NCBI GenBank assembly: GCA_947497895.1
Contig: CANMIL010000003.1
Location: 496,001 to 560,000, forward strand
Direction of reading: 5' to 3'
Source: an uncultured Tenacibaculum sp.
GTDB taxonomy: Bacteria; Bacteroidota; Bacteroidia; Flavobacteriales; Flavobacteriaceae
Length of the DNA: 64,000 nucleotides
The notes under the pieces are model-generated. The model searched no databases. It worked only from the letters and a program-made list of their open reading frames with translations, and was not told where the DNA came from. The position numbers were made by a program, and so were the translations under genes. This document shows positions 32,194 to 41,766 of the stretch, in pieces. The number at the start of each line of letters is the position of its first letter. The stretch's first letter is position 1.

Positions 32194-33834
32194 ATGAGAG
32201 TTTTAAAGCCTGTATTTTATTCGGCTATGGCTATTACAACCTTAGTTGGTTGTTCTTCAGTAAGCAAAATTCCTGTTCCTTCAGGTAGCAATGCTGTTGT
32301 TAATATTGCACCTAAAAAAGCACCTTTAACAGAATACCAAGAAAAGAATTGGCAACATTTAGATTTAGCGACTGACTCTATTCCAGGAATGAGTGTTTTA
32401 AAAGCATATAAGTTTTTAAACGGAAAACAAGGAACCGAAGTAATTGTTGGTGTTGTTGATAGTGGTACCGATTTAAAGCACGAAGATTTAAAAGATGTTG
32501 CTTGGGTAAATACAAAAGAGATTGCTGGAAACGGTATTGACGATGATAAAAACGGTTATATTGATGATATTCATGGATGGAACTTTTTAGGTGATTCATA
32601 TGCTGAACACTTAGAGTACGAGCGTATTTTAATGAATCCATCTGTTGCTGATGCTGAAACGTTGGCAGAAGTAAAAGCTTTCCAAGAAACAAAAGTTGAT
32701 GAAGCTCATAAAACAAAAATGAACTATGGTAACTACCTGTTCGGATGTGCTGAGTCGGCAAAAGTTTTAAAAGATCACTTTGGAAAAACTGATTATACCG
32801 CTGATGACATTAAGAATATTAAGAACCCAAGTCCTGAAGTAGAAAGAGCTGCTGCCTTTGCTGGTCAAATGTTTAGCTATTTCTCTTCACTTGAAGAAGC
32901 TACTGAGTATTTCGAAAATGGGCTTAAGAAAGCTGAAAAAACCATTAACGGAGAAAACTTAAAAACTGATTATCGTACGGTAGTAGGTGATAATGCTTAC
33001 GACATCGACGATAAGCCAGGATATGGTAATGGAAATACTGGTCATTCTAAAAAAGACGAAGCTCATGGTTCTCACGTTTCAGGAATTATTGCTGCTTCAA
33101 GAGGAAACAAAAAAGGAATGGATGGAGTTGCTCATAACGTTAAAATTATGGCTGTAAGATCTGTTTCTGATGGTGATGAGTACGATAAAGATGTTGCTTT
33201 AGGAATTCGTTATGCTGTTGATAACGGAGCTAAAGTAATTAACACAAGTTTTGGAAAAGCTTTCTCTCCAAACAAAGAATGGGTTTACGATGCTATTAAA
33301 TATGCTGCTAAAAAAGATGTATTAATCGTAAACGCTGCAGGAAACGACGGGAAAGATATCGATGTTGAGAAAACATTCCCTAATGATGCTCCTGATTTTA
33401 AAAATGAAATCGCTGATAACTTTCTTACTATTGGAGCTATGAGTTCAAATTACAACGAAAGCTTACCTGCTGAATTCTCTAACTATGGTAAAATTAATGT
33501 AGATGTTTTCGCTCCTGGAGTTCAAATATATTCGACAACTCCTGAAAACGGGTATAAGAAGTTTAACGGTACATCAATGGCTTCTCCAAACGCTGCTGGT
33601 GTTGCTGCTTTAATACGTTCTTACTACCCTGAATTATCTGCGAGTCAAGTAAAGCATATTTTAATGAACTCTGGAACCAAAATTGATATGCAAGTGTTAA
33701 AACCAGGTTCTCAATCACAAACATCTCCAAGAGGTATTTTAGTACCTTTCTCTGATTTATCTGTTTCAGGTCGTGTGGTTAATGCTTACAATGCCTTAAG
33801 AATGGCAGACAGAATGGTGAATGGAAGAAAATAA
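32194..33834 (+). CDS. S8 subtilisin-like serine protease, lipoprotein
   Basis: The 546-residue protein has a lipoprotein signal peptide (TTLVGC, Cys20), so it is anchored in the envelope. The catalytic triad is visible: Asp89 in VVDSGTD, His near 291 in GSHVSGIIAA and Ser near 459 in NGTSMASPNAAG. The distance between Asp and His is unusually long, about 200 residues, owing to an Asp/Glu/Lys-rich insertion at roughly 120-280. It lies 10 bp after the metallo-beta-lactamase gene and has a terminator downstream. No T9SS sorting domain is seen. Confidence 0.93.
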   Translation: MRVLKPVFYSAMAITTLVGCSSVSKIPVPSGSNAVVNIAPKKAPLTEYQEKNWQHLDLATDSIPGMSVLKAYKFLNGKQGTEVIVGVVDSGTDLKHEDLKDVAWVNTKEIAGNGIDDDKNGYIDDIHGWNFLGDSYAEHLEYERILMNPSVADAETLAEVKAFQETKVDEAHKTKMNYGNYLFGCAESAKVLKDHFGKTDYTADDIKNIKNPSPEVERAAAFAGQMFSYFSSLEEATEYFENGLKKAEKTINGENLKTDYRTVVGDNAYDIDDKPGYGNGNTGHSKKDEAHGSHVSGIIAASRGNKKGMDGVAHNVKIMAVRSVSDGDEYDKDVALGIRYAVDNGAKVINTSFGKAFSPNKEWVYDAIKYAAKKDVLIVNAAGNDGKDIDVEKTFPNDAPDFKNEIADNFLTIGAMSSNYNESLPAEFSNYGKINVDVFAPGVQIYSTTPENGYKKFNGTSMASPNAAGVAALIRSYYPELSASQVKHILMNSGTKIDMQVLKPGSQSQTSPRGILVPFSDLSVSGRVVNAYNALRMADRMVNGRK

Positions 33835-33857
33835 ATAATATAATTTAAGTATATTTG

Positions 33858-33891
33858 AAAAGAGCATTTATGGAAACTAAATGCTCTTTTT
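33858..33891 (+). terminator. Intrinsic terminator
   Basis: The 13-bp stem AAAAGAGCATTTA/TAAATGCTCTTTT has a 7-nt loop. It ends the metallo-beta-lactamase/subtilase operon. Confidence 0.9.
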
Positions 33892-33928
33892 GCATAATAA
33901 GAGCTCTATTTAACTAAAATTTATTCGT

Positions 33929-35773
33929 GTGAAAAAACTAATATTAGCAGTACTATCTTTTTCTGTATTAAGCTGTGCTTCTGCACAAAATCAACAGATA
34001 ACAGATAACATTCAACAAAAAAACAGGAATAATGGCTACTGGCAACAGCATGTCGATTATACCATGGATATTGATGTAGATGTAAAAAAGTATCAATACA
34101 AAGGAAAACAAAGCCTTGTTTACACCAACAACTCTCCTGATGTATTAAACAAAGTTTTTTATCATTTATATTTTAATGCATTCCAACCAAATTCTCAAAT
34201 GGATGTTCGTTCAAGAAACATTCAGGATCCAGACAGAAGAGTTGGTGATCGCATTAGTAAGTTATCTTCTTCAGAAATAGGATATATTAAAGTAAAAAGC
34301 TTAAAGCAAAATGGAATAGATGTAAAACACGAAACCGTAGGAACTATTCTAGAAGTTACTTTAAACCAACCTATTCAACCTGGAGAGAGTGCTACTTTCG
34401 ATATGGATTTTGACGCACAGGTTCCTAAGCAAATTCGTAGATCAGGACGAGATAGCAAAGAAGGAGTGTCTTTATCAATGACACAATGGTATCCTAAGAT
34501 GGCGGAATACGATTTTGAGGGATGGCATACACCTCCATATCTAGGAAGAGAATTCCATGGTGTATGGGGTAATTTTGATGTTACTATTCATATTGATAAA
34601 AAATACACTGTAGGTGGAACTGGTTACCTTCAAAACCCACAAGAAGTAGGTCATGGTTACGATACTAACGGACTTCCTATTGAACCAGCAAAAGGAAAAA
34701 AACTTACTTGGCACTTTACCGCTCCTAACGTACACGATTTTACTTGGGGAGCAGACCCAGAGTTTATTCATGATACCTTCACCATGAAAAATGGCATTGT
34801 TTTACATTTTTTCTACAAAAAAGATTTAGATAAAATGTACCTCGAAAACTGGAAAAAACTGCAAAGCAAAACGGCAGATTTAATGGATTATTTCAGTAAA
34901 AATATTGGTCAATATCCTTACAAACAATATTCAGTTATCCAAGGTGGAGATGGTGGAATGGAATATGCTATGTGTACACTGATTACTGGACGTCGTAGTT
35001 TTGGTAGTTTGTTCGGTGTTACTGCCCATGAATTAGCACATACTTGGTTTCAATTTTTACTAGCAACCAATGAAACAAAACACCCTTGGATGGATGAAGG
35101 TTTTACTACCTATATTTCAAACAAAGCTGAAGATTATATTATGAACAAGGGAAAAAGTAATCCGAATGCACGTTCATATGATAGCTACTTTTCTGTTGTG
35201 TTTGGTAATATCGAAGAACCTCTATCTACACATGCTGATAGATATCATACAAACAGAGCCTATGGAATGGCTAGCTATTCAAAAGGAAGCATCTTTTTAT
35301 GCCAGCTTGAATATATTATTGGTTCTGACAATGTTCAAAAAACCTTGAAAAAATATTTTGATGATTTCGCATTTAAACATCCTACTCCGAATGACTTTAA
35401 AAGAGTTGCCGAAAAGGTTTCTGGAATTCATTTAGATTGGTACTTAAACGAATGGACACAAACAACCCACACTATAGATTATGGTGTTAAAGCGATAGAT
35501 GGTAAAAATGTAACCTTAGAACGCGTTGGCCAAATGCCAATGCCAATTGACGTAGAAATTACTTATACTGATGGTTCTAAAGAAATGTTCAATATTCCTT
35601 TAAGAATGATGAGAGGGAATAAACCAACAAAGGCAAAAGTGATTGAAGACTGGACTTTTGCACATCCAACATATACATTTACAACTTCAAAAAATGTAAA
35701 ATCTGTTGAAATAGATCCTGCCCAATTAATGGCAGATACAAACGTTGCCAACAACACTTTCAATGTTCAATAA
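33929..35773 (+). CDS. M1-family metallopeptidase, exported
   Basis: The 614-residue protein has an N-terminal signal (MKKLILAVLSFSVLSCASAQ) that could be cut after SAQ or lipidated at Cys16. The gluzincin motif HELAHTWF is near residue 367, followed by the third zinc ligand in WMDEGFTTY 18 residues later. The exopeptidase block appears as GGMEYAM near residue 343, where classical aminopeptidases have GAMEN. A post-catalytic helical domain follows. The GTG start at 33929 is accepted because it places the signal peptide correctly. It is a single-gene unit with its own terminator. Confidence 0.93.
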   Translation: MKKLILAVLSFSVLSCASAQNQQITDNIQQKNRNNGYWQQHVDYTMDIDVDVKKYQYKGKQSLVYTNNSPDVLNKVFYHLYFNAFQPNSQMDVRSRNIQDPDRRVGDRISKLSSSEIGYIKVKSLKQNGIDVKHETVGTILEVTLNQPIQPGESATFDMDFDAQVPKQIRRSGRDSKEGVSLSMTQWYPKMAEYDFEGWHTPPYLGREFHGVWGNFDVTIHIDKKYTVGGTGYLQNPQEVGHGYDTNGLPIEPAKGKKLTWHFTAPNVHDFTWGADPEFIHDTFTMKNGIVLHFFYKKDLDKMYLENWKKLQSKTADLMDYFSKNIGQYPYKQYSVIQGGDGGMEYAMCTLITGRRSFGSLFGVTAHELAHTWFQFLLATNETKHPWMDEGFTTYISNKAEDYIMNKGKSNPNARSYDSYFSVVFGNIEEPLSTHADRYHTNRAYGMASYSKGSIFLCQLEYIIGSDNVQKTLKKYFDDFAFKHPTPNDFKRVAEKVSGIHLDWYLNEWTQTTHTIDYGVKAIDGKNVTLERVGQMPMPIDVEITYTDGSKEMFNIPLRMMRGNKPTKAKVIEDWTFAHPTYTFTTSKNVKSVEIDPAQLMADTNVANNTFNVQ

Positions 35774-36142
35774 GAATAAAGAAAAACATAAAAAATGCGG
35801 AGAGTTTTCTCCGCATTTTTTGTTTACAATAAGAGTATCCATAATAAATACTAATCCAATTTCAATTAAATACCACAACTTAAATAATTAATTTTCAATT
35901 TTTTGCATGTCTAAATAAAATAATTTAAGTTTAGATAGTCGAAGTCAAGAATATGATTGATATCGAAAATTAAGCTTATAAATGAACCTGTAATTTAAGA
36001 TAGGTTTTAACTTGATTTTAATTACATACAACGATCATAAGAAGGCTTCTATCGAAATAAAACACCAAAAATCAGGCGACATGTATTTTAGCATTCTAAT
36101 AGTATCATGTTCCTGACAGTTTTAACACTGCTATTTTTAATT
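35774..36142. other. Intergenic region with terminator, otherwise featureless
   Basis: The M1 peptidase terminator lies at 35791-35821 (stem AAAAATGCGGAGA/TCTCCGCATTTTT). The remaining about 300 bp are AT-rich with no reading frame or structure that I can support. The promoter of the STAS-like gene must lie here but no clear TAnnTTTG box was found. Confidence 0.6.
35791..35821 (+). terminator. Intrinsic terminator of the M1 peptidase gene
   Basis: A 13-bp perfect stem with GTTT loop and T-run. Confidence 0.92.
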
Positions 36143-36589
36143 ATGACAATTACTGAGCTAGAAGAACGTATAAAAAACTGCAAGGACCTCGTGGATCCTC
36201 AAGAAAATTTAACGGAAGAAGACAAAGAAACTATTCACTCTACAATTTTCTTTTGCCATCCAAAAGTGTTGTACATGTATGAAACTACACACCACAACAT
36301 GCATAAAATAAAAATTCAAAGAGAAAGGTTATTTGAGATAACAAAAGATTGTGAATCTTATCATTTAATTGTGGATTTATCTCGGTCTAAACCTCCTAGT
36401 GCAGAAATAAGGGAAGGTATTAAAACATTTTTAAGTGACAAGATGGATCGTATCTACATCTATATAGGATCGAACGTACTATTAAAACTTGCTGCTAAGT
36501 TTATTCTATATTCTGTATTTAAGGATATGGATTACAAGTTCGTAAGCTCCAGAGAAGAAGCCTTAAAATTATCTATTAATGACGGTTAG
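36143..36589 (+). CDS. STAS/SpoIIAA-like protein preceding a histidine kinase
   Basis: From the ATG at 36143 the product has 148 residues. An alternative ATG at 36107 adds 12 hydrophobic residues and is less likely. The chain alternates strands and helices, with VDLSRSKPPSAEIREGIKTFL in the centre and a hydrophobic IYIGSNVLLKLAAKFILYSVF. This is reminiscent of STAS-like domains that act as protein-interaction switches, but the match is weak. Its stop overlaps the kinase start by 11 bp, so the two are translationally coupled and probably work in one signalling unit. Confidence 0.6.
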   Translation: MTITELEERIKNCKDLVDPQENLTEEDKETIHSTIFFCHPKVLYMYETTHHNMHKIKIQRERLFEITKDCESYHLIVDLSRSKPPSAEIREGIKTFLSDKMDRIYIYIGSNVLLKLAAKFILYSVFKDMDYKFVSSREEALKLSINDG

Positions 36590-37478
36590 TGTTCAATTTT
36601 TAAAAGAAGTGGTTCAGCACATTGTTGATATTTCAAATGATGAATGCTCTATATCTGAAAATGATATTGTTTCCGCCTACGAGGAAAATGAATTAAAAGC
36701 CGAGCTACTTTCTGGTTTATTCTTCTTATACGAAACAATTGAACTCCAAAAAAAACGACTTCGTGAAAAGAATAAAGTACTTGAAAAAAATAACATAGAA
36801 CTTGAAGAGTACGCTCATTTAGTTTCTCACGATTTAAAATCTCCTTTACGAGGAATACATTCATTATCTGAATTTATAGAAGCCGATCTTGAAGATAAAA
36901 ACTATCAAGGGGTATCCGATTATCTTAGTCTTTTGAAAAAAAGAATAGAGAAAATGGAGAATATGATTAACGGAGTTTTGAAATATTCCAAAATAAGTAA
37001 AAGTAAATCTCCAATCGAAGAAGTAGATGTTGGCAAATGCATCACAGAAATTTACGAAACCTTTTATCAAACTGATGTTGATCTTATTATTACCGACGAA
37101 TTACCAATTATAAATAGTGAAAAAGTAAAAATCTTCCATCTTTTCTTCAACTTAATTGAAAACGGTATTAAACACAATACAAAATTAAAAAAAACAATAT
37201 CCATTTCGCATAATGAGAACAAAAGCGATTATATCTTTTACATAAAAGATAATGGTCCTGGAATACCTAAAAAATATCAGAAGAAAATATTCTCTTTATT
37301 TGAAACGCTTGATCAAAACAATAAAAACAATACTGGTATTGGGCTTTCCATAGTTCATAAAATTGTTCTTGGGCTTGGAGGTACTATCGATTTAGAGTCT
37401 GAAGTAAAAAAAGGAACTACTTTTATCATAACACTCCCCAAAAACTTTGAAGCTCCTGAATCGGCCCTTCTCGATTAA
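36579..37478 (+). CDS. Sensor histidine kinase without transmembrane segments
   Basis: The 299-residue kinase has a short N-terminal region with a coiled coil (residues 55-78). A HisKA domain follows with His84 in SHDLKSPLRG, then an HATPase domain with NLIENGIKH, DNGPGIPKKYQ and TGIGLSIVHKI. No transmembrane helix or known sensor domain is present, so it is cytoplasmic and likely receives its signal through a partner. The overlapping STAS-like gene upstream is the obvious candidate. No response regulator is encoded nearby; the cognate regulator must be elsewhere. Confidence 0.9.
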   Translation: MTVSVQFLKEVVQHIVDISNDECSISENDIVSAYEENELKAELLSGLFFLYETIELQKKRLREKNKVLEKNNIELEEYAHLVSHDLKSPLRGIHSLSEFIEADLEDKNYQGVSDYLSLLKKRIEKMENMINGVLKYSKISKSKSPIEEVDVGKCITEIYETFYQTDVDLIITDELPIINSEKVKIFHLFFNLIENGIKHNTKLKKTISISHNENKSDYIFYIKDNGPGIPKKYQKKIFSLFETLDQNNKNNTGIGLSIVHKIVLGLGGTIDLESEVKKGTTFIITLPKNFEAPESALLD

Positions 37479-37606
37479 TAAGGATTCAACGCCCATTATT
37501 ACGATCAAAACTGTAGTAATAACAGTATCTTACAAACAATTCTTCTTTATTTTTTCAACTTGCCACTCCTTGATTTATAATGGTTATATACCTCAACTAT
37601 TTTACG

Positions 37607-37614
37607 TAATTTTG
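37607..37614 (+). promoter_or_regulatory. Bacteroidota -7 box (TAATTTTG) for glnS
   Basis: An exact TAnnTTTG match 28 bp before the glnS ATG. Confidence 0.55.
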
Positions 37615-37642
37615 TGAATCATTAACACGCGATATAAAAGAA

Positions 37643-39334
37643 ATGTCAGAAGAAAAAAAATCGTTAAACTTTATTGAACAAATAATCGAGGAAGATTTGG
37701 CAAATGGAATGCCAAAAGAAAACTTACGTTTTCGATTTCCTCCTGAACCTAATGGTTATCTGCATATTGGACATACAAAAGCGATTGGTATCAGTTTCGG
37801 ATTAGGAGAACACTATAATGCTCCTGTAAACCTTCGTTTTGATGATACAAATCCTGCTAAAGAAGAGCAAGAATATGTTGATGCTATTAAAAAAGATGTT
37901 GCATGGCTAGGTTACCAATGGGCTAGTGAATGTTACTCATCTGATTATTTCCAGCAGTTGTACGACTGGGCTGTTCAATTGATTAAAGATGGTAAAGCTT
38001 ATGTAGATTCTCAATCTTCTGAAGAAATGGCACAGCAAAAAGGAACACCAACAGAACCTGGTGTCGCTGGCCCATATAGAGATCGTTCTGTTGAAGAAAA
38101 CCTTGATTTATTCACTCGAATGAAAAAAGGTGAATTTGATGAAGGAACACATGTTTTACGTGCTAAAATCGATATGGAATCACCGAATATGTTAATGCGT
38201 GATCCTATCATGTATCGTATTCTAAAAAAAGCACATCATAGAACTGGTAACGATTGGGTGATTTATCCAATGTACGACTGGACTCATGGTGAAAGTGATT
38301 ATATCGAGCAAGTTTCGCATTCCTTATGTTCGTTAGAATTTAAGCCTCATAGAGAGCTTTATAATTGGTTTAGAGATAATGTATATGACTATAGCAAGTC
38401 AAACTACCCATTAGCTCCAAAACAACGAGAATTCTCACGTCTTAACTTAAGTTATACTGTAATGAGTAAACGAAAGTTAATGAAGCTTGTAGAGCAGGAA
38501 ATTGTTTCTGGTTGGGATGATCCTAGAATGCCTACCATTTCAGGATTAAGAAGAAGAGGATACACACCAGCAGCTATTAGAAACTTTGTTGAAACAGTAG
38601 GAGTTTCGAAAAGAGAGAATGTTATTGATGTAGCGTTGTTGGAGTTTAAGATTAGAGAAGACTTAAACAAAACAGCTAATAGAGTCATGGGAGTATTGAA
38701 TCCTGTGAAATTAGTAATTACCAACTACCCTGAAGACAAGGAAGAAGTGCTAATTGCTGAAAATAATCCTGAAGATGAAAACTCTGGTTCGAGAGAGGTT
38801 CCATTTTCTCGAGAACTTTATATTGAACGAGAGGATTTCAAAGAAGAAGCGAATAAAAAGTATTTCCGCTTAACTATTGGTAAAGAAGTTCGTTTAAAAA
38901 ATGCCTATATCATAAAAGGTGAGAGCTGTATTAAAGATGATGAAGGAAATATTACGGAAATTCACTGTACTTATGATCCTTTAAGTAAGTCTGGAAGTGG
39001 TACTGAAGAAAGTAAGCGTAGAGTAAAAGGTACATTGCATTGGGTATCTATTAAGCATGCCGTAAATGCCGAAGTAAGAGTTTATGATCGTTTATTCTCT
39101 GATGAAGCACCAGATAGTCATAAAGACAAAGATTTTATGGAGTTTTTAAATCCAGACTCTTTAAATACAATTAATGCTTTTGTTGAACCTAGTTTACAAG
39201 AAGCTAAAATTGGAGACCGTTTTCAATTTCAAAGATTAGGATATTTCAATGTTGATGACGATTCAACTCCTGAAAACCTAGTATTTAATAAAACGGTTGG
39301 ACTGAGAGATACTTGGGCCAAATCAAATAAGTAA
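37643..39334 (+). CDS. glnS: Glutamine--tRNA ligase
   Basis: GlnRS charges tRNA-Gln directly. The 563-residue class I enzyme has FPPEPNGYLHIGHTKAI (HIGH motif, residues about 28-44), the ATP-site Lys-containing motif VMSKRKL near residue 275, and C-terminal beta-barrel anticodon-binding domains. Length matches the bacterial family, without a YqeY extension. It is a single-gene unit and its terminator is shared with the convergent Big_5 lipoprotein gene. Confidence 0.97.
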   Translation: MSEEKKSLNFIEQIIEEDLANGMPKENLRFRFPPEPNGYLHIGHTKAIGISFGLGEHYNAPVNLRFDDTNPAKEEQEYVDAIKKDVAWLGYQWASECYSSDYFQQLYDWAVQLIKDGKAYVDSQSSEEMAQQKGTPTEPGVAGPYRDRSVEENLDLFTRMKKGEFDEGTHVLRAKIDMESPNMLMRDPIMYRILKKAHHRTGNDWVIYPMYDWTHGESDYIEQVSHSLCSLEFKPHRELYNWFRDNVYDYSKSNYPLAPKQREFSRLNLSYTVMSKRKLMKLVEQEIVSGWDDPRMPTISGLRRRGYTPAAIRNFVETVGVSKRENVIDVALLEFKIREDLNKTANRVMGVLNPVKLVITNYPEDKEEVLIAENNPEDENSGSREVPFSRELYIEREDFKEEANKKYFRLTIGKEVRLKNAYIIKGESCIKDDEGNITEIHCTYDPLSKSGSGTEESKRRVKGTLHWVSIKHAVNAEVRVYDRLFSDEAPDSHKDKDFMEFLNPDSLNTINAFVEPSLQEAKIGDRFQFQRLGYFNVDDDSTPENLVFNKTVGLRDTWAKSNK

Positions 39335-39350
39335 TGATATTATTTACATA

Positions 39351-39377
39351 AAAAAGCCCGCAAATTGCGGGCTTTTT
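39351..39377. terminator. Bidirectional terminator between glnS and the Big_5 lipoprotein gene
   Basis: The perfect 13-bp arms AAAAAGCCCGCAA/TTGCGGGCTTTTT have T-runs on both strands. It lies 3 bp before the minus-strand gene's stop codon. Confidence 0.9.
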
Positions 39378-39379
39378 AT

Positions 39380-40975
39380 TTATTCAATTTCAAATATTTC
39401 GTTTTGTATCCAATTGGCTCGAAGCTTAAATTCTTGAGGCATATAAATTACTTTCTCAGGTTGAATTCTTTTTAAATAATTCCCTGTATCCCAAACACCA
39501 TTTTCATTCTCATCAATTACTGCCCGAACACTATATTCTTTCGGCTCTAACAACTCAAATGTGAGTTTCTTTGACGATTTAACACTCTTCTCAATAAAAA
39601 CCTTATCTCCCAATAATAATTGAATAATAACTGTCTTCTTTTTGGGATTTCTAACATCCAATACGATGCTACCATAATCTTCTAAATCTTTTGTTCCAAA
39701 TCGATAGTTTAAAGTATCGTTCTTGGTTTCATATAAATCACTTATACCTTCTGGTAAAACCTGCATACGATAACTCCAATTTCTTTTTGATTCAAACAAA
39801 ACAGCCACCTTATTCATACTCACCTTTTTCAATTTATAAGGCACATCTATGGTGTCTTTGTCAACAAAGGATATCTTGGTAGAATCGATTACCTTAATTG
39901 GATTGTTTGTTTCTAAAAACAACGTATCTCTAGGGTTTAAAACTGACGCAATACTTGATGTAACTTTTATTGAATCTATTTTCTTTTTTCGTAAACGAAC
40001 AGTAATCGTATCAATAAAATCTTTCTTTGTCACCAAAAAGTTTAAAGAATCAGCCTCTATGGGAGTGTGCCAGTAAAACAAAGTATCTTTATCCTTCTCA
40101 AATTGAGTAAAAGACTCAAATGACTCTGGAGTTTTAGACAGCAACTTCACTTTTAAATTCTTTTTCCCTCCCTCAAAACCAAATTGAAGCTTCCCTCTGA
40201 ATAATTCTTTAGGGCGCTTTAATACAAACGGCTGTTTTTCCTTAAACAATCGTATTTCCTTTGCAATTATACTATCTCTTGGCAATACAATGGTGTCATT
40301 TATAAAACCTAATTCATCTGTTTTCGAATTGAATAAGTAATCATTAGCCGACTCCTTTAAAGCCATCATAAAATACTTCCCCTCTTTGATGTTCGTAAAG
40401 TTAAAACGTGTTGAATCTAATGTATTGGTAACGTATTGTGGCTTCTTTTTATAGATAATAGAATCGGTAAATGAGCTATCAAATTTGTATAATAACACAC
40501 TTATATTCTTCTCTTTTTCTCTATTAAAAGAATGAGTAATATTTCCGCTAACTTCTAGAGAATCTATCGTTGTTCCTGTTGAAAAAACATATTTAAAACT
40601 CTCTAATTTATTTCCTTCATTATTATCTTGAATTGCATTTCCGAAGTTGAAGGTATAGGTTGTATTCGGCTTTAAAGTATCTAATATTTTAATATTAAAG
40701 TATTTGCTTGGAGTACCTTGAGGAGTAATAACCAATGGTGTTTTTAATGGAGGTGAAACCACTAATTGCTTCGTCAAGTCTTTTAAAACGACATATTCAT
40801 CGAAATTAATTCGAACCGATTTTTTATCAAAATTAATGCTTTCATAAGGCGGGTTGGCCGTAACCATAATAGGAGCATCCTCATCTTTAGGTCCTCCTTC
40901 GGGTCTTCCTTTACGAGCACAACTAGAAATTATTATGATCAGAATAAAAACACAAGTTTTTGATATTATCTTCAC
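39380..40975 (-). CDS. Ig-like (Big_5) domain lipoprotein
   Basis: The 531-residue protein starts with a lipoprotein signal (IIIISSC, Cys19) followed by the conserved RKGRPEGGPKDEDAPI stretch. A bacterial Ig-like (Big_5/SbsA-like) domain covers about residues 30-140 (PPYESINFDKKSVRINFDEYV...). Beta-rich repeats fill the rest. Such proteins are conserved single-copy in Bacteroidota with no defined function and probably sit at the outer membrane. It lies 54 bp downstream of comF on the same strand, so co-transcription is plausible. Confidence 0.87.
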   Translation of the reverse strand: MKIISKTCVFILIIIISSCARKGRPEGGPKDEDAPIMVTANPPYESINFDKKSVRINFDEYVVLKDLTKQLVVSPPLKTPLVITPQGTPSKYFNIKILDTLKPNTTYTFNFGNAIQDNNEGNKLESFKYVFSTGTTIDSLEVSGNITHSFNREKEKNISVLLYKFDSSFTDSIIYKKKPQYVTNTLDSTRFNFTNIKEGKYFMMALKESANDYLFNSKTDELGFINDTIVLPRDSIIAKEIRLFKEKQPFVLKRPKELFRGKLQFGFEGGKKNLKVKLLSKTPESFESFTQFEKDKDTLFYWHTPIEADSLNFLVTKKDFIDTITVRLRKKKIDSIKVTSSIASVLNPRDTLFLETNNPIKVIDSTKISFVDKDTIDVPYKLKKVSMNKVAVLFESKRNWSYRMQVLPEGISDLYETKNDTLNYRFGTKDLEDYGSIVLDVRNPKKKTVIIQLLLGDKVFIEKSVKSSKKLTFELLEPKEYSVRAVIDENENGVWDTGNYLKRIQPEKVIYMPQEFKLRANWIQNEIFEIE

Positions 40976-41029
40976 GAAGCAAGTATTTTAAATAAGTATC
41001 AAAAGTAGTAAAATAACAGCAACCAACGC

Positions 41030-41728
41030 TTATCCAATCTCAGTATATGCCATAGTACATACACTTATTTTGATATTTTTAACTTTTAACAACTCCTCAC
41101 AACAAGAAACCAAAGTTGCTCCCGTTGTGATTACATCATCGATTAGTAAAACATGCTTATTTTCAAAACATTCAAAATCTGAGATAAGAAACTTAGAATC
41201 GGTATTTGAAAACCTCTCAAACCGTTGTTTTAATGTTTGCGTTTCGTTAATTGAAACTCTTTGTAAAACATCGGTTTCATAAGGAACTTGCAAGTACGCA
41301 CTAAGCAATTCTCCAAATTTATCAACCTGATTATACCCCCTTTCCTTTAGTTTTTTCTTATGCAATGGTACTGGCAAAACAAGATTAACATCTTCAAATA
41401 ACTTTAATCTTTCAATATCATAACACATTCTTCTTCCAAGAAAAACACCAATATTTTGTTCTTTTTTGTATTTTAACTGATGAATTAATTTTTGAGTAAT
41501 TCCAAATTTTGTAAAATACAAGAATGAATACACGTCTTCAATAGGTACTTTTCCATAAAAAATGTTTTGTAACATTTTTTTAGTTGTATCGTTATATAAA
41601 ATAACAGGGAGATCGTTTAAACAAAAAGTGCATAAAAATTGCTCATTTCTTAAAAGTCTTGATTGACAATTAACACATACATCAGGAAAGAAAACGGAAA
41701 AAACATCTTTTAAAGATTTCATTTTCAA
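41030..41728 (-). CDS. comF: ComF-family phosphoribosyltransferase-like protein
   Basis: The 232-residue protein has an N-terminal zinc-finger-like set (CVNCQSRLLRNE...CTFC, residues 16-37). A type I phosphoribosyltransferase domain ends in the PRPP loop VLLIDDVITTGAT near residue 200. The LPVPLHKKKLKERGYNQ block near residue 118 is typical. ComF proteins are linked to natural transformation in several bacteria, acting with PriA-type helicases on incoming single strands; this role is inferred by family. The methyltransferase gene is divergent, with at most 38 bp between starts, so their promoters must overlap. Confidence 0.9.
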   Translation of the reverse strand: MKMKSLKDVFSVFFPDVCVNCQSRLLRNEQFLCTFCLNDLPVILYNDTTKKMLQNIFYGKVPIEDVYSFLYFTKFGITQKLIHQLKYKKEQNIGVFLGRRMCYDIERLKLFEDVNLVLPVPLHKKKLKERGYNQVDKFGELLSAYLQVPYETDVLQRVSINETQTLKQRFERFSNTDSKFLISDFECFENKHVLLIDDVITTGATLVSCCEELLKVKNIKISVCTMAYTEIG

Positions 41729-41766
41729 TAGCTTTTTTGTGTAAGATATTAAATAATAGTAGTATT

